A stretch of 64,000 nucleotides of DNA from Pseudocolwellia sp048296855 (GTDB taxonomy: Bacteria; Pseudomonadota; Gammaproteobacteria; Enterobacterales; Alteromonadaceae). The stretch is taken from NCBI GenBank assembly GCA_048296855.1, contig CP182631.1. One strand, given 5' to 3'. Of this stretch, positions 34,780 through 42,879 are shown piece by piece. Position numbers and translations under genes: made by a program. Position 1 is the stretch's first letter, and each line of letters opens with the position of its first letter. The notes beneath the pieces are model-generated. The model saw only the letters and a program-made list of their open reading frames with translations, made no database searches and was not told the DNA's origin.

Positions 34780-34797
34780 TGTCTCATAAAGGAGACA
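34780..34797. promoter_or_regulatory. Putative GlrR site, perfect TGTC-N10-GACA
   Basis: The site is inside a perfect 8-bp inverted repeat, AGTGTCTC-N6-GAGACACT (34778-34799). TGTC-N10-GACA matches the consensus I recall for enterobacterial GlrR. It lies about 80-95 bp upstream of the predicted sigma-54 start point, in the normal range for activator sites. Confidence 0.6.
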
Positions 34798-34847
34798 CTG
34801 TTTTAAATGTTAATGAAATAATTCTTTTAAAAACAATAACTTAAAAG

Positions 34848-34865
34848 TTGGTACGACTTGTGCAA
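34848..34865 (+). promoter_or_regulatory. Sigma-54 promoter for the EF-hand genes
   Basis: TTGGTACGACTTGTGCAA has the invariant GG (34850-34851) and GC (34862-34863) exactly ten bases apart and matches TGGCACG-N4-TTGCA at all but two positions. It points toward the first EF-hand gene, with a predicted start near 34875 and a leader of about 133 nt. Confidence 0.7.
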
Positions 34866-35007
34866 TACCTTCGTCGGTTATAGTGATATGTGATTGTTAT
34901 CTACCACTAAGTAAATAACGTAATGTTTACTGAAGAGATAAGAATCCTAATTCGCACTATTAATTTTAAATCTTATTGAATTTAAATTTTATTGAAAAGG
35001 AATCATT

Positions 35008-35313
35008 ATGAATAACGTAAGTTTAGTTAAAGTTACTTTAGGTGTTGCATTTGCAGCTGTTGCTACTTTTATCGTAAATGCGAATGATACAGTTGCTGAC
35101 ATAAAAAATGAAATAGCAGCAGAAACTACTGCGTCAATGCAAAGCCCGTCATTTTCAGATCTTTTATCAACTTTCGATGCTGATGAAAACGGTTCATTAA
35201 GTGAAAGCGAATTGTCTTCAAGCGCACTTCAGTCTGACTTTTCAAGTATTGATACAGATGGCGATACAAACATCAGTGAAGACGAATTCAACGCTTATGT
35301 AGCATCAAAATAA
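35008..35313 (+). CDS. Exported EF-hand protein, paralogue 1
   Basis: The 101-residue product has a signal peptide (VSLVKVTLGVAFAAVATFIVNA, in part) cleaved before NDTV, a short linker and two EF-hands. The loops are DADENGSLSESE and DTDGDTNISEDE, with Ca-coordinating residues at positions 1, 3, 5 and 12; position 6 of the second is Thr instead of Gly. AAGGA lies six bases before the ATG. It is the first of four tandem paralogues behind a sigma-54 promoter. Periplasmic or secreted Ca binding is likely; the target is unknown. Confidence 0.85.
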   Translation: MNNVSLVKVTLGVAFAAVATFIVNANDTVADIKNEIAAETTASMQSPSFSDLLSTFDADENGSLSESELSSSALQSDFSSIDTDGDTNISEDEFNAYVASK

Positions 35314-35331
35314 TAGAGATACATCATTAAT

Positions 35332-35369
35332 AGCACATAGCTTTTCTTATTTTCCCCCAGCTTTGTGCT
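35332..35369 (+). terminator. Intercistronic hairpin after EF-hand gene 1
   Basis: AGCACATAGCT and AGCTTTGTGCT pair with one mismatch around a 16-nt loop. Homologous hairpins follow genes 2 and 3. Lack of a long T run suggests an attenuator or mRNA-processing/stability element rather than a full stop. Confidence 0.4.
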
Positions 35370-35411
35370 TGATTAAATCACTTTACAAATTTTTATATAT
35401 GAGGAATTAGA

Positions 35412-35711
35412 ATGACTAACTTAACAAAAATAATTTTAGGTACTGCATTTGCAGCAGTTTCAACTTTTAGTGTAAATGCATATGAGATCCTTCCAATGGA
35501 AACAGATGAAGAAATAATTGAAACGGTTCCTGCTGAAGCTGTTGATAGTTTTTCACAGCTGTTATCTGCATTTGATACTGATTCAAGCGGCGCTTTAAGT
35601 GAAAGTGAATTGTCGTCAAGCGCGCTTCAATTAGATTTTTCAAGTATTGATACTAATGGTGATACCAACATCAGCGAAGACGAATTTAACGCTTATGTAG
35701 CATCAAAATAA
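35412..35711 (+). CDS. Exported EF-hand protein, paralogue 2
   Basis: The 99-residue protein has a signal peptide (MTNLTKIILGTAFAAVSTFS...NA) followed by YEILP, then EF-hand loops DTDSSGALSESE and DTNGDTNISEDE. Its C-terminal 45 residues are almost identical to paralogue 1 (LSSSALQLDFSSID, and EFNAYVASK). GAGGAA precedes the start. It lies 404 bp from the start of paralogue 1, part of a near-regular 400-bp tandem array. Confidence 0.85.
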   Translation: MTNLTKIILGTAFAAVSTFSVNAYEILPMETDEEIIETVPAEAVDSFSQLLSAFDTDSSGALSESELSSSALQLDFSSIDTNGDTNISEDEFNAYVASK

Positions 35712-35730
35712 CACTAAACATCATTAATAG

Positions 35731-35765
35731 GCGCTAGCTTTTCGTTGTTTTCTTTAGCTTAGCGT
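35731..35765 (+). terminator. Intercistronic hairpin after EF-hand gene 2
   Basis: GCGCTAGCT and AGCTTAGCG pair with one bulge. The surrounding bases align with the hairpin after gene 1, showing that the spacer was duplicated with the gene. Confidence 0.35.
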
Positions 35766-35808
35766 TCTATTAAATCATTTTACAAATCTTTATAAATGAG
35801 GAATTACA

Positions 35809-36108
35809 ATGACTAACTTAACAAAAATGATTTTAGGTGCTGCATTTGCAACAGTTACAACCTTTAGTGTAAATGCATACGAGATCCTTCCAGTAGAAAC
35901 AAATGAAGAAGTTACTAAAAATGCTCCTGTATTAGCTGTTGATAGCTTTTCACAATTATTATCAGCATTTGATGCTGATGAAAGCGGTACTTTAAGCCAA
36001 AGTGAGTTGTCTTCAAGTGCACTTCAGTTAGATTTTTCAAGCATTGATACTGATGGTGATACAAGTATCAGTGAAGCTGAGTTTAATACTTATATTGAAT
36101 CAAAATAG
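35809..36108 (+). CDS. Exported EF-hand protein, paralogue 3
   Basis: The 99-residue product has a signal peptide (MTNLTKMILGAAFATVTTFS...NA|YEILP) and loops DADESGTLSQSE and DTDGDTSISEAE, both with complete oxygen ligands. It is closest to paralogue 2. GAGGAA lies upstream of the ATG as in paralogue 2. The spacing of 397 bp continues the array. Confidence 0.85.
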   Translation: MTNLTKMILGAAFATVTTFSVNAYEILPVETNEEVTKNAPVLAVDSFSQLLSAFDADESGTLSQSELSSSALQLDFSSIDTDGDTSISEAEFNTYIESK

Positions 36109-36126
36109 TTTACGATTTTATTTATG

Positions 36127-36162
36127 AGTGCCTGACTTTTATTAATTTATCTGTTTGGCACT
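36127..36162 (+). terminator. Intercistronic hairpin after EF-hand gene 3
   Basis: AGTGCC (36127-36132) and GGCACT (36157-36162), followed by TTTT, can form a short stem with a long loop. It is weaker than the other two hairpins. Confidence 0.3.
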
Positions 36163-36207
36163 TTTGATATTACGTGAAAATTTAAATTTTTTAAAAGAGA
36201 GATAACC

Positions 36208-36525
36208 ATGACAGCGATTAACTTAGCAAAAATTATTTTAAGTGTTGCGTTTGCAACTGTTGCAACTTTTAGCGTGAATGCTAATGAAATTCTTCCTGAA
36301 CAAGCTGAAGCTACAATCGAAAGTTCAGCATCATTACAAGCTGAAACTTTTTCTCAACTATTATCAGCGTTTGATGCAGATAAAGATGGTGCTTTAAGCG
36401 AAGTTGAATTATCTACAAGCAATAATGATGCGCTTAAAATTGCCTTTAAAAATCTTGACGCAAATGAAGATGCTACTATTAGTGAAGATGAGTTTAGTGC
36501 TTATATTAGTCAAAAGTTAGATTGA
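36208..36525 (+). CDS. Exported EF-hand protein, paralogue 4
   Basis: The 105-residue product is the most divergent. It has a similar signal peptide (INLAKIILSVAFATVATFSV, cleaved before NEILP) and loops DADKDGALSEVE and DANEDATISEDE. It carries a few extra residues between the two hands (NNDALKIAFKNL). The second loop has Asn at position 3 and Ala at position 6, so Ca affinity may be lower. It ends the array before a terminator at 36620. Confidence 0.85.
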   Translation: MTAINLAKIILSVAFATVATFSVNANEILPEQAEATIESSASLQAETFSQLLSAFDADKDGALSEVELSTSNNDALKIAFKNLDANEDATISEDEFSAYISQKLD

Positions 36526-36619
36526 TAATTTGAAGCGGTTGGGTCTTCTTCCTCTTGAGGTTCAATCGTTTTTTCTTATTTATAAACAACTACTTAGGAT
36601 TCTTTGTTAATCCACTTAC

Positions 36620-36656
36620 GCCGACTGAGTTCCCAACTTTTTCAGTCGGCTTTTTT
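36620..36656 (+). terminator. Terminator after the EF-hand array
   Basis: GCCGACTGA, a loop and TCAGTCGGC (9-bp perfect stem) are followed by TTTTTT. It ends the presumed EF-hand operon, 95 bp after paralogue 4. Confidence 0.9.
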
Positions 36657-36696
36657 AGAAACGTATTATAGCGCTAATATATAAAGGGTTAAGAAA

Positions 36697-37029
36697 ATGC
36701 AAGAAAATCTGATAGAAGATACAACGCAACACATAACACGATATATTGAATTGAATAATTGGATATTTGAAATAAAAAGTATTAAAGCCATCAAAGTTGA
36801 AAAGTACGGTGAGCCATATAGTGCAACGGCTAATTTGTGCATAAATAATGACAATGCTTTTGTTGATGGTGTAATGACACGTGATCAAACGGATTTAGAT
36901 AAAGAAGATTATGTTACTTTTAAAGCATTATGTAAAAAGCTTGGTATTACTAAAGTTAAATTTGATGATTTTACCAATCAAACCTTTTTTGCTATGCAAG
37001 CAGATAATAGGTCAGTGAATATTGCATAA
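36697..37029 (+). CDS. Hypothetical protein (110 aa)
   Basis: The cytosolic 110-residue protein shows no motif I recognise. It is a mixed alpha/beta protein (IELNNWIFEIKSIKAIKVEKYGEPY, in part) with a charged C-terminal half (DLDKEDYVTFKALCKKLGITKVKFDDF). AAGGGTT lies just upstream of the ATG. It stands between the EF-hand terminator and another hairpin, so it is an independent gene. Confidence 0.6.
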   Translation: MQENLIEDTTQHITRYIELNNWIFEIKSIKAIKVEKYGEPYSATANLCINNDNAFVDGVMTRDQTDLDKEDYVTFKALCKKLGITKVKFDDFTNQTFFAMQADNRSVNIA

Positions 37030-37076
37030 CCCTTGTTGAGTAAATTAAATTATAACGTATGTAATAAGGAATTTTC

Positions 37077-37142
37077 ATGAATGTTATAAAAAGTAGAACA
37101 ACCACATTATTTTTAAAAAAAGCTCACCTTATCAATTATTAG
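37077..37142 (+). CDS. Possible 21-residue small protein
   Basis: ATG at 37077 is preceded by AAGGA at good spacing and opens a 21-codon frame (MNVIKSRTTTLFLKKAHLIN...). It is basic and partly hydrophobic. A hairpin follows at once. It may be a real small gene or a chance frame. Confidence 0.25.
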   Translation: MNVIKSRTTTLFLKKAHLINY

Positions 37143-37143
37143 T

Positions 37144-37171
37144 AAGGCTTGTTTGTAATAAAACACGCCTT
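37144..37171 (+). terminator. Terminator after the 110-aa gene
   Basis: AAGGCTTGTTT and AAACACGCCTT pair with one mismatch around a 6-nt loop, followed by ATTTTAAATT. It ends transcription from the 110-residue gene or the small frame. Confidence 0.65.
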
Positions 37172-37255
37172 ATTTTAAATTACTTATTATTGCTATCATC
37201 TCACGTCACTTAACGATAAAATAACGTTTTATCCTTATAAAACTTATCAAAAAAC

Positions 37256-37762
37256 ATGACGACGCCATTCTCATATTCTCATACATTTATTCTAGATAAA
37301 GCGCATTTTAACGAATGTTACAGTCAGTCGGTTGTAAATGACCAGTCTATAAAAGCCTATTTTAAAGCCATAATATTAAGTCTGTTTGGTATACTTCTTG
37401 TGTTATTTAGTGATGTAAATCCTTACGCCGCTTGGTTTGTATTTGCGTTAGGTGTGTTAGAAGCTGTTAGTATATATTACCGTCAAGCTTGGTGGGTAAT
37501 GCGTCAATTATTAGGTAAATCAGCTAAAGGCGAAGTTACATTGATAGTTGATGAAAAGGGTATTACAACAGATTCTTTTTATATAAAAAGCATGGTGTTA
37601 TGGGAAAATATTTCAGCCTTTAAAAAAACGCCATTAGGTTGGGTTATTAGTCATGAAATGGGCAATAACTATATTTCTGATAGTTGTTTGTCTTCTCAAG
37701 CCTCCGATATGTTTATTCAACGTCAAGCATCCTTTAATGCCAAACAGACAAAAGAAAGTTAA
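37256..37762 (+). CDS. YcxB-like membrane protein
   Basis: The 168-residue protein has two adjoining membrane helices (about residues 37-52 and 56-75, ILSLFGILLVLF and AAWFVFALGVLEAVSIYY), followed by a soluble C-terminal domain (EVTLIVDEKGITTDSF and LWENISAFKKTPLGWVI) typical of the YcxB-like family. The function of the family is unknown. It is monocistronic. Confidence 0.7.
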   Translation: MTTPFSYSHTFILDKAHFNECYSQSVVNDQSIKAYFKAIILSLFGILLVLFSDVNPYAAWFVFALGVLEAVSIYYRQAWWVMRQLLGKSAKGEVTLIVDEKGITTDSFYIKSMVLWENISAFKKTPLGWVISHEMGNNYISDSCLSSQASDMFIQRQASFNAKQTKES

Positions 37763-37854
37763 ACAATACTATCTTTACCGATTAAGTGCTTCTTTGATGG
37801 GGTTAAAAATAATTTAAGCAATATTATTAACTCTAGCAAATTGGCATGTAGTTA

Positions 37855-38061
37855 TAGCAAGTTGATTCATTAACTGCTCATTTTCTCTCATAAAAAAGTA
37901 GCTCACTTATTTCACCAAATTTTTATTATGTTTGGTTTGGAGCGCAAAATCACTTCTTCGTTAGTGCTTTTTATAAGGGAACGACCATCATTACAAAGCA
38001 CTGCCTTGAATTGATATCGCTCAAGCACTCTGAAATAGCCTCTTGATTGGCAACGGGTATA
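37855..38061. repeat. Two intergenic repeat fragments in tandem
   Basis: 37855-37925 is a degenerate copy of the 70-bp element at 30610 (shared AAGTTGATT-ATTAACTGCTCATTTT core). 37963-38061 matches the right 100 bp of the element at 6288-6560, including its GGTATA end. Together they fill most of the gap between the YcxB-like gene and fbpA. Confidence 0.6.
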
Positions 38062-38132
38062 TATAAAATAAGCTGTAATTTTAGACTGTACTAGTCGGTA
38101 TTGTTTAGGTTGAAGTTTTGTTACAAATTATA

Positions 38133-38151
38133 AATGAGAATTATTCTCAAA
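38133..38151. promoter_or_regulatory. Fur box upstream of fbpA
   Basis: AATGAGAATTATTCTCAAA contains the perfect inverted repeat TGAGAAT-T-ATTCTCA and closely resembles the Fur consensus of AT-rich 6-mers. It lies 66 bp before the fbpA start, where promoter overlap is expected. Iron repression of the operon is inferred. Confidence 0.75.
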
Positions 38152-38216
38152 CCTATTGTTGTACGATATAATCATTTTATTCAATTGGGTTAAATAAATT
38201 TATCAGGTAAATATTT

Positions 38217-39215
38217 ATGTTAAAAAAATTAGTGAGTGTTTTGGCCTTCACGGCTTGTTTTGCTGTTAATGCTGCACAAGAAGTTAATGTGTATTCGTAT
38301 CGTCAGCCTTTTTTAGTTGAACCTCTTTTTAAGACGTTTACTGATAAAACCGGTATTAAAGTGAATGTTGTATTTGCTAAAAAGGGTATGGCTGAACGTT
38401 TAAAGCGTGAAGGTAAACATAGCCCCGCTGATATTTTATTAACAACAGATATCAGTCGATTAATTGAATTAAAAGATAATGGCTTATTACAAGCGGTTAA
38501 TTCTAAAAACCTTGAAGAAGCTGTTCCTGCTCAATATCGTTCTGCTGATGATACATGGTTTGCATTAACAACACGCGTAAGAAATATTTATTCAGCTAAG
38601 CGTTTAGGGAAAATCGATTTTAATTATGAAGATTTAGCAAAACCCGAATGGAAAGGGCGAGTATGTACGCGTAGTGGCAAGCACCCATATAATGTGGCTT
38701 TAGTTGCTTCAATGATTGCTGAACATGGTGAAGCAGGAACATTAGCTTGGTTAGAAGGCGTTAAAAGTAACTTAGCACGAAAGCCTCAAGGCAACGATCG
38801 TGGTCAAGTTCAAGCCATTAATCAAAAGCTATGTGATGTATCTTTAGGTAATAGCTATTATTTTGGTAATATGCTTACCGATGAAAAACAAAAAGTGTGG
38901 GCTGATAGTGTTTACATTAACTTTCCTAATCAAAGTAACCGTGGCGCACATGTGAATATTTCGGGTATGGCAATGGCGAAATACGCACCTAATGAAGATA
39001 ATGCTAAAGCGTTAATGGAATTTTTAGTGTCAGTGCCTGCTCAACAGTTATATGCTGAAACAAATATGGAATACCCAGTAAGAAAAGGTGTTAATGCATC
39101 TAAACTTGTTGCATCGTGGGGAGAGTTTAAAGCTGACAAGTTACCTCTTGAAGTGATTGCTGAACATAGAAAAACTGCTTTAAAACTTTTAGACAAGGCG
39201 AAGTTTGATTTATAA
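38217..39215 (+). CDS. fbpA: Ferric iron ABC transporter, substrate-binding protein
   Basis: The 332-residue periplasmic protein has a signal peptide (LVSVLAFTACFAVNA) and starts QEVNVYSYRQPFLVEPLF, the FutA/FbpA signature. SYYFGNM and NIYSAKRLG carry tyrosines likely to be iron ligands, and the C-terminal EYPVRKGV is conserved. It binds free Fe(III) in the periplasm. It is first in an operon with permease and ATPase behind a Fur box. Confidence 0.92.
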   Translation: MLKKLVSVLAFTACFAVNAAQEVNVYSYRQPFLVEPLFKTFTDKTGIKVNVVFAKKGMAERLKREGKHSPADILLTTDISRLIELKDNGLLQAVNSKNLEEAVPAQYRSADDTWFALTTRVRNIYSAKRLGKIDFNYEDLAKPEWKGRVCTRSGKHPYNVALVASMIAEHGEAGTLAWLEGVKSNLARKPQGNDRGQVQAINQKLCDVSLGNSYYFGNMLTDEKQKVWADSVYINFPNQSNRGAHVNISGMAMAKYAPNEDNAKALMEFLVSVPAQQLYAETNMEYPVRKGVNASKLVASWGEFKADKLPLEVIAEHRKTALKLLDKAKFDL

Positions 39216-39334
39216 TCCGTTTCATTACTACATTGATTTTTTCGTCTCTAGAAATGATCAATAAAGCGGGATTGAAATAATCCTCTATCTGTAGGTAGAG
39301 GAATTAATTAAGAATAAAATGGCAGTATAATATT

Positions 39335-40963
39335 GTGATATCGGGTAACCGCAGCAAGGTTTGGCAAATAGTTAGCTGGGCTACCGCAAGTGTATTAGTA
39401 CTGCCAATTTTTATAATGCTAATGAGTGGCTTTAGTGCCACTACTGAATTATTCTCCCATTTATGGGACACGGTTTTACCTACTTACGTTTTAAACACCT
39501 TGTATTTAGCCATTGTTGTAGGCACCTTATCCATTTTTTTCGGTGTAATATCTGCCGCTCTTATTACTCAAACTAACCTTAAAGCAAAAAACATTTTAAG
39601 ATGGCTATTAATGCTACCTTTAGCAATGCCAGCTTACTTAGTTGCTTATTTATATACGGATTTATTTGATTATGCAGGCCCAGTTCAACGTTACCTAAGA
39701 GATTTTTTTGGCTGGCAGTCACCTGCAGACTATTGGTTTTTTGATATAAGAACCTTATTCGGGGCTGGTATTGTTATTTCACTGGTTTTATTTCCTTATA
39801 TTTATATGCTGGCGCGTACAGCGTTTGAACAGCAAGATCAAAACCTGCATCGAGCAAGTCGTTTGTTAGGGCTTACTACCTTTCAAACCTTTTATAAAGT
39901 TTGTTTACCTTTGGCCAGGCCAGCCATTGCTATTGCAGTGAGTTTAGTACTGATGGAAACCTTAGCTGACTTTGCGACAGTACAGTATTTTGCTGTAAAT
40001 ACATTAACTACCGCTGTGTACGATACATGGTTAGGTTATGGTGATTTATCAACAGCTAATGCTTTAGCAAGCTTATTAACCTTAATGGTGTTTTTTGTTA
40101 TTTTATTTGAACAAAAAGCACGAATGAAACAAAGGCATCAATCAAATAGACCAACACGTGGCAATCACATTATTGTGCTATCTATATCACAACAATTTTT
40201 TGCAAGCTTATTTTGTTGGGGGTTAGCTGTATTCGGATTTTTGCTTCCCATGTTTTTACTTGTGTTAATGGCGTTGGAGTATGCAACGGTTGAACAACTT
40301 GATGTACTTATATCTACAGGATTCAACAGTATTGAACTTGCTATTTACACGGCAACTATTGCTACACTTATTGCTATAGTACTTGTGCTTTATAAGCGTT
40401 TACATCAAGATAAATATAAAGCGGTACCTCTTAACGTTTCTGGATTTGGTTATGCTATTCCAGGTACTGTTCTCGCAATGGCGATGTTAGCGACTTTTGG
40501 GCCATTAGACGGTTTCATCAATGAAATGGCCGTTAAAGTGGGCATAGAAGAACCGGGCCTTATATTATCAGGCACTATTTTTGCCATAGTATTTGCATTT
40601 GTGGTTCGATTTTCAGCTATTGCCAACGGTACTATTTCTGGTGGGGTTGAGCAAATATCACAATCGATTGATTTAGCACCACCTAGTTTAGGCGTAAAAC
40701 AGCTAAAGAGTATTTTAACGGTACATATTCCTTTACTTAAATCATCAATTTTTATCGCTTGGTTATTGGTTTTTGTTGAAGCAATGAAAGAACTACCTGC
40801 TGTGTTATTATTGCGTCCTTTCAATTTTGATACCCTAAGTACGCAAATATATCAGCTAATTTCGGATGAAAGGCTTGAACAGGGCGCTATTGGTGCGATT
40901 TTAATTGTAGCATTTGGTTTGATCCCTATTATTTGGCTAAATAAAAATGAGGATAAAGTGTGA
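39335..40963 (+). CDS. fbpB: Ferric iron ABC transporter, permease
   Basis: The 542-residue permease has about 12 membrane helices in two homologous halves, the FbpB/FutB form. Each half has an EAA-type loop for the ATPase (DQNLHRASRLLGLTTFQTFYKV, in part, and SQSIDLAPPSLGVKQL). A GTG start at 39335 gives MISGNRSKVWQIVSW. It overlaps the ATPase gene by 4 bp. It transports Fe(III) across the inner membrane. Confidence 0.92.
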   Translation: MISGNRSKVWQIVSWATASVLVLPIFIMLMSGFSATTELFSHLWDTVLPTYVLNTLYLAIVVGTLSIFFGVISAALITQTNLKAKNILRWLLMLPLAMPAYLVAYLYTDLFDYAGPVQRYLRDFFGWQSPADYWFFDIRTLFGAGIVISLVLFPYIYMLARTAFEQQDQNLHRASRLLGLTTFQTFYKVCLPLARPAIAIAVSLVLMETLADFATVQYFAVNTLTTAVYDTWLGYGDLSTANALASLLTLMVFFVILFEQKARMKQRHQSNRPTRGNHIIVLSISQQFFASLFCWGLAVFGFLLPMFLLVLMALEYATVEQLDVLISTGFNSIELAIYTATIATLIAIVLVLYKRLHQDKYKAVPLNVSGFGYAIPGTVLAMAMLATFGPLDGFINEMAVKVGIEEPGLILSGTIFAIVFAFVVRFSAIANGTISGGVEQISQSIDLAPPSLGVKQLKSILTVHIPLLKSSIFIAWLLVFVEAMKELPAVLLLRPFNFDTLSTQIYQLISDERLEQGAIGAILIVAFGLIPIIWLNKNEDKV

Positions 40964-42072
40964 CCAGCATAATAGATATTCGTCAATTACAGGTGAAGTT
41001 ACAGCAAAAATCTATTTTGTCTGGTATCAGCTTTACTCTTGAAGCCGGCGAAATATTAGGATTGGTAGGTCCAAGTGGTTGCGGTAAAACCACTTTGTTA
41101 AATACTTTGGCCGGTTTTATTGAGCAAGACCATGGCGATATTACTGTTGGTAATGCATTACTGATTAATAAACAAAATAGAGTGCCACCAGAGCAACGTA
41201 ATATAGGCATGATCTTTCAAGACTACGCGTTGTTTCCTCACTTAACCGTTGAAAAAAATATAGGTTTTGGTTTAGATAAACTGTCAAAAGCCGCTAAGCA
41301 ATCAAGAATTGATGAGCTTCTTACTTTATTAGAACTGCAAGAGCTTGGCCAGCGCTACCCGCATCAGTTATCAGGGGGACAGCAGCAGCGTGTAGCTATT
41401 GCAAGAGCATTAGCACCTCAACCACAGATATTGTTATTAGATGAGCCTTTTTCAAATATTGACGCACGTTTACGTAATGAATTGATGATAGAGATTCGTC
41501 AATTACTTAAGTCCTTAAATATGACTGCGATTTTTGTCACTCATAACAAAGATGAAGTTTTTACTTTTGCCGATAAAATTGCCGTTATGTATGAAGGACA
41601 AATATTGCAATTGGGTTCGCCTATTCATGTCAGTCAACAACCTAGCAGTTGGCAAGTGGCAGATTTTCTTCAATTAGGTAGCTGGCTTCCTTTTCAATTA
41701 AAAGAGAGTGCGGGTAAAAAGCTAGCAGAAACTGCAATAGGCGCAATTGAACTTACCAGTGAGCAAAGTCATGTTAATAAGTCATCAACTAAAAATGTAA
41801 ATAATAGCGGTAAACAATTATTGTTAATTAAGCCGAAAGAAGTCGAAGTTAACACTGACACTAATTTTGATGATAATCCTTACAATAAACCTAATGTTGT
41901 TGTTAATCACATTGGTATTACTGAATATGGCTACCATTATATAGTGAACAGCATAGATAATTCGCCAGAATTAAACTTTGAGCGCTTGAGTTTTTATCAC
42001 GAACAAGTATTTGCTATAGGGCAGCAGCTTTCGATTTGTATAAAACATCATCAATATTTAACCTTTCAATGA
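40960..42072 (+). CDS. fbpC: Ferric iron ABC transporter, ATPase
   Basis: The 370-residue protein has Walker A (GPSGCGKTTLL), Q-loop (IFQDYALFPHL), signature LSGGQQQRVAIARAL, Walker B (ILLLDEPFSNID) and the H-loop (FVTHNKDEVF). A C-terminal regulatory domain of FbpC/TOBE type follows. It starts with GTG overlapping the end of fbpB, indicating coupled translation. It energises iron uptake. Confidence 0.92.
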   Translation: MTSIIDIRQLQVKLQQKSILSGISFTLEAGEILGLVGPSGCGKTTLLNTLAGFIEQDHGDITVGNALLINKQNRVPPEQRNIGMIFQDYALFPHLTVEKNIGFGLDKLSKAAKQSRIDELLTLLELQELGQRYPHQLSGGQQQRVAIARALAPQPQILLLDEPFSNIDARLRNELMIEIRQLLKSLNMTAIFVTHNKDEVFTFADKIAVMYEGQILQLGSPIHVSQQPSSWQVADFLQLGSWLPFQLKESAGKKLAETAIGAIELTSEQSHVNKSSTKNVNNSGKQLLLIKPKEVEVNTDTNFDDNPYNKPNVVVNHIGITEYGYHYIVNSIDNSPELNFERLSFYHEQVFAIGQQLSICIKHHQYLTFQ

Positions 42073-42298
42073 AATAAAATGTAGCACTTAATTTGGATCC
42101 ACACTATTAAAAATAAAAATGGGAATTTACCCCCTATTTTTAATTTTACCTCTCACATATTGTATAAAATCTGATTAAAAATTTTAATTTCCAGTAAAAA
42201 TAAGGGCTGTAGATCCACAAAAGCCCACATTTTCATAAACTTCCCTTAAAGCCTTTATTTTATTGAGATCTAGGGGGATCAATTTACTGATTCTTTGC

Positions 42299-42360
42299 TT
42301 GACATAACCTTGTATTCCTATCTAAACTGTCTAATGTGGATAAAAGTGGGAAAAAGTGGA
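42299..42360 (+). promoter_or_regulatory. mraZ promoter and MraZ-binding repeats
   Basis: A -35 TTGACA (42299-42304) is followed 18 bp later by a -10-like TAAACT (42323-42328). Just downstream, GTGGA, GTGGG and GTGGA start at 42336, 42346 and 42356, exactly one helical turn apart. Three TGGG-like repeats in front of mraZ are the known autoregulatory operator of MraZ. The rest of the 42073-42393 gap shows nothing else. Confidence 0.75.
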
Positions 42361-42393
42361 TCAAATTAGATTCACCCAACAAAAGACAGGTTT

Positions 42394-42852
42394 ATGTTTA
42401 GAGGCACCAGCTCAATCACATTAGATAGCAAAAATAGGATCACGATACCTACAAAGTATCGTGAAGAACTATTTGCTGATTGTGCAGGAAAAATGGTGTG
42501 TACAGTAGATATTCAGCATCCTTGTTTATTGCTTTATCCAATACATGAATGGGAAGAAATAGAATTAAAATTGTGTGAATTGTCGAGTATGAATCCTCAA
42601 GAACGTCTTGCTCAACAAAAGTTATTGGGTAATGCCTCAGATTGCGAAATTGATAAAAGTGGGCGATTACTGATCAACGGACCTTTAAGACAGCACGCAA
42701 GTTTAGAAAAAAATATTATTTTAGTCGGCCAGTTGAAAAAATTTGAAATTTGGAGTGAGCAAGCTTGGCAAATGCAAATGCAACAAGACATTAGCGAAAT
42801 GCAAGCGAGCGATATTCAGCTTACAGAAAGATTACTCGATTTGTCTTTATAG
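42394..42852 (+). CDS. mraZ: Transcriptional regulator MraZ
   Basis: The 152-residue protein has two SpoVT/AbrB-like domains, MFRGTSSITLDSKNRITIPTK at the start and CEIDKSGRLLINGPLRQHA in the second half, with the DxxGR signature. It binds repeats in its own promoter and controls the dcw cluster. It is the first gene, 27 bp before rsmH. Confidence 0.97.
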   Translation: MFRGTSSITLDSKNRITIPTKYREELFADCAGKMVCTVDIQHPCLLLYPIHEWEEIELKLCELSSMNPQERLAQQKLLGNASDCEIDKSGRLLINGPLRQHASLEKNIILVGQLKKFEIWSEQAWQMQMQQDISEMQASDIQLTERLLDLSL

Positions 42853-42879
42853 CAATAAACATACGGTTATTAAATAAAA

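Noticed and set aside
34875..35007. GlmY-like small RNA after the sigma-54 promoter
   Set aside because: No stable hairpin followed by a T run is present before the EF-hand start, so the promoter most likely serves the coding genes; a small RNA is not excluded.
35008..36525. CRISPR-like or other repeat array
   Set aside because: The periodicity comes from tandem paralogous genes, not short repeats with spacers; no CRISPR array was found elsewhere.
36655..36888. Minus-strand frames opposite the 110-residue gene
   Set aside because: They are biased, hydrophobic shadows of the plus-strand gene and include the terminator sequence.
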